A stretch of DNA of 64,000 nt from Desulfovibrionaceae bacterium. GTDB taxonomy: Bacteria > Desulfobacterota > Desulfovibrionia > Desulfovibrionales > Desulfovibrionaceae. Shown in pieces: positions 25,591-32,886 of this stretch. The stretch's first letter is position 1; each line of letters begins with the position of its first letter. Location of the stretch: positions 36,122-100,121 of the forward strand of contig JAHZEL010000010.1 in the NCBI GenBank assembly GCA_019421865.1. The letters are read 5' to 3'. Both the position numbers and the translations under genes were made by a program. The notes under the pieces are model-generated. The model saw only the letters and a program-made list of their open reading frames with translations. It had not been told where the DNA came from and made no database searches.

Positions 25591-26628
25591 TCAGGCGAGG
25601 ACGACCTTTTCCTCGCCGCGGGCGACGTCGCCGAGCACATAGGCATCGCAGCCTGCGCCCTTCAGCGCCTCGAGAGCCTTGTCCGCCGTGTCGCGCGACA
25701 CGATGAGGGTCATGCCCACGCCCATGTTGTAGGTGTTGAACATGTCGCGTTCGGGAATGTTGCCCTCGCGCTGCAGCAGGGGGAAGATGGCCGGCGTGCG
25801 CACGGCGGCCTTTTCCACGCGCACGGAGAGTCCGTCGGGCACGCAGCGGGGGATGTTCTCATAGAAGCCGCCGCCGGTGATGTGGCTGATGCCGTGCACT
25901 TCCGCCGCGGCGATGGCCGCAAGCACGGGCTTCACGTAGATGATCGTGGGCGTGAGGAGCGCTTCGCCGAGCGTCATGCCGAGATCGGGGCAGACGCGGT
26001 CCAGCGCGCCGTTTTCCACGTCGAACACCTTGCGCACCAGCGAGTAGCCGTTGGAGTGGATGCCCGAGGAGGGCAGGGCCAGCAGAACGTCGCCTTCGCG
26101 CATGGAGGAGCGGTCGATGACCTTTTCGCGGTCCACCACGCCCACGGAGAAGCCCGCCATGTCGTAGTCGTCGGGCTCCATCACGCCGGGATGTTCGGCG
26201 GTTTCGCCGCCGATGAGGGCGCAGCCCGCCTGCACGCAGCCTTCGGCCACGCCGGAAACGAGGGTGGCCACCTTTTCAGGCTCGTTTTTGCCTATGGCGA
26301 TGTAGTCGAGGAAGAACAGGGGCTTCGCGCCGCAGCAGACGATGTCGTTCACGCACATGGCCACGCAGTCGATGCCCACGGTGTCGTGACGGTTCATGAG
26401 CTGCGCGATGCGCTGCTTGGTGCCCACGCCGTCGGTGCCGGAAACGAACACCGGACGGGCCATGCCGGACAGATCCGGCTCGAAGAGACCGCCGAAGCCG
26501 CCGAGATCGGAGACCACGCCGGGAATGATGGTGCGCTCCACATGGCGCTTCATGAGGCGCACGCCCTCATAGCCCGCTTCGATGTTGACGCCGGCGGCGG
26601 CGTAGGATGCGGAATGGGAATTGTTCAT
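25591..26628 (-). CDS. purM: Phosphoribosylformylglycinamidine cyclo-ligase (AIR synthetase)
   Basis: 345 aa; converts FGAM to AIR. Typical motifs: FVSGTDGVGTKQRIA, DCVAMCVNDIVCCGAKPLFF, LIGGETAEHPGV, and ITGGGFYENIPR. Its start is 3 bp after the purF stop with AAAGGAT upstream. Length is normal. Confidence 0.95.
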   Translation of the reverse strand: MNNSHSASYAAAGVNIEAGYEGVRLMKRHVERTIIPGVVSDLGGFGGLFEPDLSGMARPVFVSGTDGVGTKQRIAQLMNRHDTVGIDCVAMCVNDIVCCGAKPLFFLDYIAIGKNEPEKVATLVSGVAEGCVQAGCALIGGETAEHPGVMEPDDYDMAGFSVGVVDREKVIDRSSMREGDVLLALPSSGIHSNGYSLVRKVFDVENGALDRVCPDLGMTLGEALLTPTIIYVKPVLAAIAAAEVHGISHITGGGFYENIPRCVPDGLSVRVEKAAVRTPAIFPLLQREGNIPERDMFNTYNMGVGMTLIVSRDTADKALEALKGAGCDAYVLGDVARGEEKVVLA

Positions 26629-26631
26629 GGG

Positions 26632-28053
26632 TTATCCTTTGCCGTTCCAGCAGTAGGTGCAGATCTTTTCCCTGTCGATGCCGATGGCTTCGAGCAGGCC
26701 GTCCAGCGACTGGTAGCCGAGCGAATCGAAGCCCATCTTGCGGCAGATGGCCCTGAGCAGACTCTTGCCGCGGGCGGTGGAGGCGTCGGCGTACTCCTCG
26801 AGGTGGTTGTGTCCTTCATGGCCTTCCAGTTCCTGCACGATGCGCCGGGCCAGCAGGTCCATGTCGGAGTTGCCGCGGGAGAAGTTGAGGTACTTGCAGC
26901 TGTACATGATGGGAGGACAGGCGGAGCGCATGTGCACTTCGCCTGCGCTGGAGGCGAACAGAAAGTCCACGGTTTCCCGAAGCTGCGTGCCGCGCACGAT
27001 GGAATCGTCCACGAACAGGAGCTTCTTGCCCTGAATGAGTTCGGGCACGGGAATCTGCTTCATCTTGGCCACCTGATTGCGCACGGCCTGATTCACGGGC
27101 ATGAACGAGCGCGGCCAGGTGGGGGTGTACTTCACGAAGGGTCTCGCGAAGGGCAGCTTGCAGTGGTTGGCGTAGCCTATGGCATGGGGCGTGCCGGAAT
27201 CGGGCACGCCGGCCACATGATCCACGTCGGGCAGGGTGCCGCGGGCCATTTCGTCGCGGGCCATGATCTCGCCGTTGCGGTAGCGCATGAGTTCCACGTT
27301 CACCCCTTCGTAGTTGGAGTTGGGGTACCCGTAGTACGTCCAGAGGAAGGCGCAGATCTTCATGGGCTTTTCCGCCGGAGAGAGCGTCTCGAATCCTTCG
27401 GCCGTGATGCGCACGATTTCGCTGGGGCCGAGTTCGTAGGCGTCCTCGTATCCCAGCTTGTGGTAGGCGAAGGATTCAAAGGACACGCTGTGGCCCATGC
27501 GGCTTCTGCCGATGTGCACCGGCAGTCTGCCCATTCTGTCTCTGGCGGTGATGATGGAATCTTCCGTGAGAAGCAGAATGGTCATGGAACCCTGAATGAC
27601 GTCCTGAGCGTGGCGTATGCCGGAGACGATGTCGTCCTCATTGTTGATGAGGGCTGCCACCAGTTCCGTGGGGTTGATCTTGCCGGAGCCGGTAGCCATG
27701 AACTGATGGCCGTGGCTGGAAAAGTATTCGCGCACCAGCTGCTCGGCATTGTTGATGATGCCGACCGTGGAGATGGCGTACAGTCCCAGATGAGAACGCA
27801 CCAGAAGAGGCTGCGGATCGATGTCGCTGATGCAGCCTATGCCCGCGCAACCGTGAAAGTCCGCGAGATCCTTTTCGAACTTGGTTCGGAAAGGGGTGTT
27901 TTCAATGTCGTGAATCTGACGCTGGAATCCGAGCTTCGGATCGTAGACGGCCATGCCGCCCCGGCGCGTGCCGAGGTGGGAGTGGTAGTCCACGCCGAAG
28001 AAGATGTCCAGGACGCAGTCCTCTTTGGAAATGGCTCCGAAGAATCCTCCCAT
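26632..28053 (-). CDS. purF: Amidophosphoribosyltransferase homologue lacking the N-terminal nucleophile cysteine
   Basis: 473 aa. The C-terminal PRPP-binding half is intact (LLFVDDSIVRGTQL near residue 350; VAGVPDSGTPHAIGYA), so phosphoribosylamine synthesis is plausible. The N-terminus reads MGGFFGAISKEDC: the class-II amidotransferase nucleophile, normally Cys directly after Met, is Gly. The start is secure, since the purC stop is in frame four codons upstream and AGGAG is well placed. The usual glutaminase loop (HNGN) reads VGIINNAEQ. The enzyme may use ammonia directly or a partner glutaminase. I recall similar N-termini in Bacteroides-type PurF homologues but could not check. Confidence 0.9.
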   Translation of the reverse strand: MGGFFGAISKEDCVLDIFFGVDYHSHLGTRRGGMAVYDPKLGFQRQIHDIENTPFRTKFEKDLADFHGCAGIGCISDIDPQPLLVRSHLGLYAISTVGIINNAEQLVREYFSSHGHQFMATGSGKINPTELVAALINNEDDIVSGIRHAQDVIQGSMTILLLTEDSIITARDRMGRLPVHIGRSRMGHSVSFESFAYHKLGYEDAYELGPSEIVRITAEGFETLSPAEKPMKICAFLWTYYGYPNSNYEGVNVELMRYRNGEIMARDEMARGTLPDVDHVAGVPDSGTPHAIGYANHCKLPFARPFVKYTPTWPRSFMPVNQAVRNQVAKMKQIPVPELIQGKKLLFVDDSIVRGTQLRETVDFLFASSAGEVHMRSACPPIMYSCKYLNFSRGNSDMDLLARRIVQELEGHEGHNHLEEYADASTARGKSLLRAICRKMGFDSLGYQSLDGLLEAIGIDREKICTYCWNGKG

Positions 28054-28065
28054 GTTCTTCCGCTC

Positions 28066-28746
28066 CTACGCGAAGAAGAGCTTGGAGAGGGTCATGGGGT
28101 CGATGTATTCGCCGTCCTTGTACACGCGCATGTTGCCGGAGGCGATTTCGTCGATGAGCATGACCTTGCCGTCGGCGTCGTAGCCGTATTCGAACTTGAT
28201 GTCGTAGAGGGTGAGGCCCTTTTCGGCGAGATCGTCGGCCACGATGCGGGTGATCTTCTGGGTCATTTCCTTGATGTCTTCGTACTGCTGATCGGTCATC
28301 ACGCCGAGGGCCACGAGAGCGTCCTTGGTGACGAGGGGATCGCCGAGGGCGTCGTTCTTGAAGGTGGTTTCCACATAGGCGGGCAGATCGGCGCCGGATT
28401 CGATGTAGTCGCCGTAGCGGCGGATGAAGCTGCCGACGGCCTTCAGGCGGCAGATGACTTCGAGGCCGTGACCGAACACCTTGGCGGGCAGCACTTCCAT
28501 GGTGGTGTCGGCGAGGTTGGCGTTCACATAGTGGGTCTTGATGCCGGCGGCGTTGATCTTTTCAAAGAAGTAGATGGACATGCGCAGGTTCACGTCGCCC
28601 ACGCCTTCGATGGTGAGACCGACGGAGTTTTCGCCGGGATCGAACACGCCGTCCTTGCCGGTGCAGTCGTCCTTGAACTTCAGAAGATAGTTGCCGTTGT
28701 CGAGAGCGTACACGTTCTTGGTCTTACCGGTATACACGAGATTCAT
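28066..28746 (-). CDS. purC: SAICAR synthase
   Basis: 226 aa; joins CAIR and aspartate. Motifs: YTGKTKNVY at the start, LLKFKDDCTGKDG, EVICRLKAVGSFIRRYG, and YDIKFEYGYDADGKVMLIDEIASGNMR (split by family, read as separate blocks). I use the ATG at 28746 with GGAGGAA upstream; the open frame continues upstream through non-coding DNA. First gene of the purine operon, 12 bp before purF. Confidence 0.95.
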   Translation of the reverse strand: MNLVYTGKTKNVYALDNGNYLLKFKDDCTGKDGVFDPGENSVGLTIEGVGDVNLRMSIYFFEKINAAGIKTHYVNANLADTTMEVLPAKVFGHGLEVICRLKAVGSFIRRYGDYIESGADLPAYVETTFKNDALGDPLVTKDALVALGVMTDQQYEDIKEMTQKITRIVADDLAEKGLTLYDIKFEYGYDADGKVMLIDEIASGNMRVYKDGEYIDPMTLSKLFFA

Positions 28747-29239
28747 GACAGATTCCTCCCTGATGAGGGGTTGCGAGTGAAACGGCGGGGCAGCAGCGCG
28801 GTTCCGCGCCCCTGCCGGAAGAATGGAAAAGGGCAGCTTTGTCCCCTGCGGGAAGGCTGCCCTTTGTCGGCCTGCGGCATATGGTTCTCCCCTTCCGGGC
28901 ATGCGCGCAGATGTGTGCTGCCGTCTTTGCCGGACGGTTGATGCCCGGTGTTCCGGCCGTGATGCCGGGCGTACGCAGAACGCGGCCCTTCCGGAAACGG
29001 CAGGCCGCAGCAGAGCCTCCGGACCATGCGGCATGGGCGGCACGGTCCGCGCTGCGGGCGGACATCTTCGGGCTTCCGGTGTGAACCGGCTGGCGGCTGT
29101 TCATCGCGTTCGCTTTGTGTTTTGAGGGGGACCAAAAGAGTCATATAGCCGTTTTTCGGCCGTTTCGCAAGGCCAAAATCATCGCCCGTCCCCGGAGAAG
29201 GCCGGAAAAAGGCGGCTTTGCGGGCCGCCCGTCCTTCTT
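28747..29239 (-). promoter_or_regulatory. Leader of the purine operon with a terminator-like hairpin
   Basis: No gene is supported here. On the minus strand the hairpin AAAGGGCAGCCTT..AAAGCTGCCCTTTT (about 28826-28865) is followed by CC and T-rich sequence, 80 bp before purC, as expected for an attenuator. I could not recognise a known purine riboswitch aptamer upstream, so the controlling signal is unknown. Confidence 0.45.
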
Positions 29240-30754
29240 TTAGAACAGCTTCTGGTAGAAGGGATGCCGCTTCTGAAACTCCTGATTGATCCAGTCCGGA
29301 TCGTAGCGTTCGCACAGCGTTTTTTCTTCGGAAAACAGCGAGGTGCCGAGGCCGAACCTGTGCCCCTCCACCCGGGCGCCGATGCTTTCAAGAATGGTCG
29401 GCGCAAGATCGAAGGTGGCGAATTTTCGGCGGGGATTGACGCTTTTGGGGTCGAACACGGTATTGATGAACACGTTGTAGATTTCCCTGTGCTTCAGCTG
29501 CTCCGTGAACTTCGTGAAGTTGTCCAGCGGCGAGTCCATCCACAGGTGATCGCCCACGATGACGATGGCGGTATCATCACCGAATTTCCGTATAGCGGAA
29601 ACGAAGTCTGCGCACATCCGGCTGCTTTCCATGATGGCGTCTCTCGTGTCGCCGTAGACCTTCTTCGAGTTTTCCACGAAGCCGCCGGGAAAATGCGTGT
29701 CCACCGTACGCATGATGAGGCAGAACGGGCGGTTTCCCTGGCGCAGCCTGGCGTATTCCTCATACATGCGGGCATAGATATAGCTGTCCTTGTATCCCCA
29801 GTTCGTTCCGTAGTGGAGGTAGGGATTCTTTTCTCTGGCGTCGAAGTAGTCGCGTTCCCTCACGTCCTTCACGCCGTGGGAGAGAAAGAGCTTTTTCATG
29901 TCGGAAAACTGGCCGGTGGCTCCGAAGAAGCAGGCGATGGCGTAGCCCTGCCTGTTCAGCTCATCCGTCACGGACCATGCGTGGCCGAGAAAGAGGTCGG
30001 AGGGAACGGAGGAGTTTTTTACCATGGACAGCATGGGAATGCCCATGAGCATATTGACATGCGCGGACTGGGTCCACTCCGAGGCGTATGTTTCCACGTG
30101 TCCTGAGAAGGAAATGTTGTCGATGGTAAGGTCGTCCAGCTCCTGAATCAGATTCTGCCCGAAGATGAGCTTGTTGTTGTACCCCTTTTCAATGGATTCC
30201 AGAACGATGAGCACAAGATTCTTCTTCTGCCCGAAACTGATGGAGGGAGAGACGTAGTTCTTTTCGATGAAGTCGGACGTCGGTTTGTTCAGGTAGTCGA
30301 CGATGTGATAGCGCCTGTCGATATGATGAAGGGAAAGCACGAATATGCTCAGGCAGGCGACGGTGTAGCAGACAATGCCGGTGTAGGCGGGCGGCATGAT
30401 GGTTTTTGTTTTGGTGTCGCCGGTAAAGATGTTCTTGTAGATGATGTATATTTTTTCCGTGTGATAGCTGGTGAGGGGCTTTTTGATGATGGCCACGCGG
30501 AAGACGACATAGGCGTACAGCCCTATGAAAACGGCGTAGACGAGCGCTCCGACCAGTATGGGAATCAGAATGGAGGTATCCACGGCGTCGACCGGGGCAT
30601 TGATGTGAAACAGAATCTGATCGACGGATACGGTGCCGAAGACGTACTTGATGACGCGGTAGGAGATTTCTCCGAGCAGGGAGATGTTCACAAGGAGAAA
30701 AAGAAGGATATGCAGGATCAGTTTGAAGCGTGAGCGATGAAACATGGCTTTCAT
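29240..30754 (-). CDS. Membrane sulfatase-fold phosphoglycerol/phosphoethanolamine transferase-like protein
   Basis: 504 aa. About four N-terminal membrane helices (LILHILLFLLVNISLL; ILIPILVGALVYAVFIGLYA; VCYTVACLSIFVL) followed by a periplasmic alkaline-phosphatase-superfamily domain from about residue 175: LVLIVLESIEKG (metal site), ASEWTQSAHVNMLMGIP with the candidate nucleophile region, DTHFPGG, and IVIVGDHLWMD. Organisation matches OpgB/MdoB and LTA-synthase-like enzymes that decorate glycans with phospho-alcohols. Last gene of an operon with a GT8 glycosyltransferase, so probably modifies a surface glycan. Confidence 0.85.
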   Translation of the reverse strand: MKAMFHRSRFKLILHILLFLLVNISLLGEISYRVIKYVFGTVSVDQILFHINAPVDAVDTSILIPILVGALVYAVFIGLYAYVVFRVAIIKKPLTSYHTEKIYIIYKNIFTGDTKTKTIMPPAYTGIVCYTVACLSIFVLSLHHIDRRYHIVDYLNKPTSDFIEKNYVSPSISFGQKKNLVLIVLESIEKGYNNKLIFGQNLIQELDDLTIDNISFSGHVETYASEWTQSAHVNMLMGIPMLSMVKNSSVPSDLFLGHAWSVTDELNRQGYAIACFFGATGQFSDMKKLFLSHGVKDVRERDYFDAREKNPYLHYGTNWGYKDSYIYARMYEEYARLRQGNRPFCLIMRTVDTHFPGGFVENSKKVYGDTRDAIMESSRMCADFVSAIRKFGDDTAIVIVGDHLWMDSPLDNFTKFTEQLKHREIYNVFINTVFDPKSVNPRRKFATFDLAPTILESIGARVEGHRFGLGTSLFSEEKTLCERYDPDWINQEFQKRHPFYQKLF

Positions 30755-30829
30755 GACAGGACTCTGTAAACAAAAGCGGTTGAAAGGCGTTGGAAATGCA
30801 TGGATCGGCGGCGCAGACGGGGGCGCCTG

Positions 30830-31657
30830 TCAGCAGAACCAGCGCAACAGGTGCCTTGCAGGATTTTCTTTCCAGGGAGTGCGCTGAAGATATTTCCAGT
30901 ACTCCCGTCGTTCGGGCGCACGGCAGCCGCGCGTCCAGGGTTTTCTGTGGCCGATGAAGTGCAGAACGGCCGCCGTGCGGCTCAGGGCGCGGAAGCCAGT
31001 TTCCCGGCACTTGCGGGTGCGGGCGACCTGGCAGTTCCAGGTCATGTCGAGTTCCTGAATGCGGCCCTGAAGAACGAGGTTGATCACATCCTGATCGTGC
31101 ATGACGATGCGTTCCGCCTGTTCCGCCATGCAGCGGAGAAAGCGCTGCTGCATGCCTTCCGTTCTCATGCGGTCCAGATCCATGAGAAGAAGGCCCGAGT
31201 TGAAGTAGCGGGCAAGTCCGAGTCTTGCGGCATGCCTGTCTTCGTCGATGTCCCGGACGGCCGCGGCCGGACAGTCTCCGAGATCCGTTTCCCAGAGCGG
31301 CTTCAGGCTGGTTCGGCAGATCATGTCGCAGTCCATGTAAAGGCAGCGCCGGGTCTCCAGCAGGGTTGGCAGAAGCAGACGGTAGTAGGCGGCCTGCGTT
31401 ACGTGATCGCCTTCCTTTATGCGCAGATCCAGGCGTGAGAAAAGATCGGCATTGACGGAGATGAATGAGAGTTCCGCATTGCCGCTTCTTGCCGCAACAC
31501 GCAGCTTTTCCTGGTTTTCATGGCCTATGCCGCCGTCAAGAACGTGAAACGTCACGGATTCTCCGCCGCGGTGGAGAAGAATGGAAGTCATGACGACACC
31601 GAGATGCACGGCATATCGATCGTCGGCGGCAAGAACGACATGAATCATTTCATGCAT
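30830..31657 (-). CDS. Glycosyltransferase family 8 (LgtC-like)
   Basis: 275 aa cytoplasmic glycosyltransferase. MIHVVLAADDRYAVHLGVVM is the GT8 start; the metal-binding DxD is in LYMDCDMICR near residue 107; later ARYFNSGLLLMDL, HDQDVINLVLQG and HFIGHRKPW complete the signature. Uses a UDP-sugar to extend LPS or another surface glycan. Its ATG overlaps the preceding recombinase-like gene by 8 bp, indicating coupled translation. Acceptor unknown. Confidence 0.92.
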   Translation of the reverse strand: MHEMIHVVLAADDRYAVHLGVVMTSILLHRGGESVTFHVLDGGIGHENQEKLRVAARSGNAELSFISVNADLFSRLDLRIKEGDHVTQAAYYRLLLPTLLETRRCLYMDCDMICRTSLKPLWETDLGDCPAAAVRDIDEDRHAARLGLARYFNSGLLLMDLDRMRTEGMQQRFLRCMAEQAERIVMHDQDVINLVLQGRIQELDMTWNCQVARTRKCRETGFRALSRTAAVLHFIGHRKPWTRGCRAPERREYWKYLQRTPWKENPARHLLRWFC

Positions 31658-32522
31658 GGTTCACTTCCGTAGTATATACTTCCTGCACCAGCTCAAGAGT
31701 GCGCACGCTGTAGCTTCCCAGCATGAACTTCAGACTGCTTTTATTGACGCCCATGTTCATGAGAAATCCGGCAAAGCTGTAGCGCAGATCCTGAAGGCGC
31801 AGGTCGGGACGGCCGAGACGCATGCGGATCAGATTCCATGTGTGAAACACGGAGCTGAGGCGCCGGCCGGAGCTTGATGAGAACAGCCACGGAACCTGTT
31901 CGCGCCGGGGAAGACTGCGGATGAGTCTGACGGCTTCCGCGTTCAGCGGAATGAGGCGCCTGCGTCCGGTAAAGGCGCTGGTGGCGGCAAGAACGGCATC
32001 CTTCAGCTGCACGTCTTCCCATCGGGCGGAGAGTATTTCGGATTTTCCCGCGCCGGTAAGCAGAATCAGACGAATGGCCTGCGCGCTGGGGCGCTCGGCG
32101 TACTCGTCGAGAATGTGCAGAAGCCGCAGAAATTCTTCGGCGGAAAGCAGTTCCGGAGCGCGTTTTTTCTCACGGGAAAAGACCATGTTGCGGAAGGCGT
32201 CGTCATTTTCGAGCAGTCCCCAGCGCACGGCGCAGTTCAGCATGTATTTGACGAGCCAGAAGAGACGGTAGCAGGAGGAGCGGGAAAGACCCGAAAGTTC
32301 CAGCGTGCAGAGCCATGTACGAAGCGTTTCTTCGGAAATCTCCTTCAGGGGATACGGGCCGAGATGCGGCAGTATGTGCCCTGTCAGATATCGTTCGTCC
32401 GTTCGCCAGCTTTTCTTGTGTTCCCGAATGAAGGGGAGATACCGGTCGCGGACGAACGTTTCCAGAAGCATGGCATCGTCGGAAACGGATATCCCTTCGA
32501 TATTTTTCTTTATTGTGCTCAT
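31650..32522 (-). CDS. Tyrosine-recombinase-fold protein with degenerate active site
   Basis: 290 aa from the ATG at 32522 (GAAGGA upstream; a TTG 19 codons earlier extends the frame). It has an N-terminal SAM-like core-binding domain (FVRDRYLPFIREHKKSWRTD) and a C-terminal integrase catalytic fold. Key residues look replaced: ArgI in TGxR reads LTGAGKSEIL (Gly), HxxR reads LQDLRYSF (Gln for His, Arg kept), LGH reads LGS; a tyrosine is present near the end (EVYTTEV). Probably no longer a recombinase, perhaps a DNA-binding regulator. It heads an operon with a GT8 and a glycan phosphotransferase, and two matched palindromes lie in its promoter region. Confidence 0.82.
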   Translation of the reverse strand: MSTIKKNIEGISVSDDAMLLETFVRDRYLPFIREHKKSWRTDERYLTGHILPHLGPYPLKEISEETLRTWLCTLELSGLSRSSCYRLFWLVKYMLNCAVRWGLLENDDAFRNMVFSREKKRAPELLSAEEFLRLLHILDEYAERPSAQAIRLILLTGAGKSEILSARWEDVQLKDAVLAATSAFTGRRRLIPLNAEAVRLIRSLPRREQVPWLFSSSSGRRLSSVFHTWNLIRMRLGRPDLRLQDLRYSFAGFLMNMGVNKSSLKFMLGSYSVRTLELVQEVYTTEVNHA

Positions 32523-32545
32523 AATTCCTTCGATGTCGAGCGTCA

Positions 32546-32561
32546 AAAAAGTGTACTTTTT
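32546..32561 (+). promoter_or_regulatory. Palindromic site 1 (AAAAAGTGTACTTTTT)
   Basis: Palindrome AAAAAGT and ACTTTTT around a GT centre, 24 bp upstream of the recombinase-like start codon, where a promoter would lie. Its 15-bp core reappears in inverse orientation at 32665-32679. Confidence 0.6.
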
Positions 32562-32664
32562 GGATAGCTGTGAACTCAAAGGAATGTGAAATTATTTTTT
32601 CTGGAATTTGCAGGGTTTTTGTGATAAAAACGGCGCGGAAATACTGCATGAAAAATGGCGACAT

Positions 32665-32679
32665 AAAAGTACACTTTTT
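32665..32679 (-). promoter_or_regulatory. Palindromic site 2, inverted match of site 1
   Basis: AAAAGTACACTTTTT on the plus strand is the exact complement of 15 bases of site 1. The two copies bracket about 103 bp. Because the 2-nt centres are complementary (GT and AC), the pair reads as inverted repeats; with centres ignored it reads as two like operators. Confidence 0.6.
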
Positions 32680-32811
32680 CGCTATGTTATATTTTTCAGC
32701 AATAAGTTGTTTCCATTTTTAAGTGATGATGAATGTGTTTTTGCTTGTGTTGCATATGTTTTCAGCATGCTGTCCGCCAGCAGGTTCCTGAGCATGCGCG
32801 GCGGAAAAAGG

Positions 32812-32850
32812 CAAAAAAAAGCGGCACACCGCAGAAACGGCGTGCCGCTG
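32812..32850 (-). terminator. Terminator of the gcv operon
   Basis: On the minus strand AGCGGCACGCCG and CGGTGTGCCGCT form the stem (one wobble) followed by TTTTTTTT, 37 bp after the gcvPB stop. Confidence 0.9.
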
Positions 32851-32886
32851 AAGGCGGGGGATGGCCCCGCAGGATGTCAGAAGAGT

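Larger units (their letters stand above)
32523..32886. other. Intergenic region upstream of the recombinase-like gene
   Basis: AT-rich DNA holding two matched palindromic sites (32546-32561 and 32665-32679, listed separately) and the gcv terminator at 32812. No gene supported. Confidence 0.6.

Noticed and set aside
25498..28941. 1147-codon plus-strand frame opposite purM-purF-purC
   Set aside because: Antisense shadow of three certain purine genes; low-complexity composition.
31650..32522. Intact phage integrase marking a prophage
   Set aside because: Catalytic residues are replaced, no phage genes follow, and the gene is coupled to glycan enzymes.
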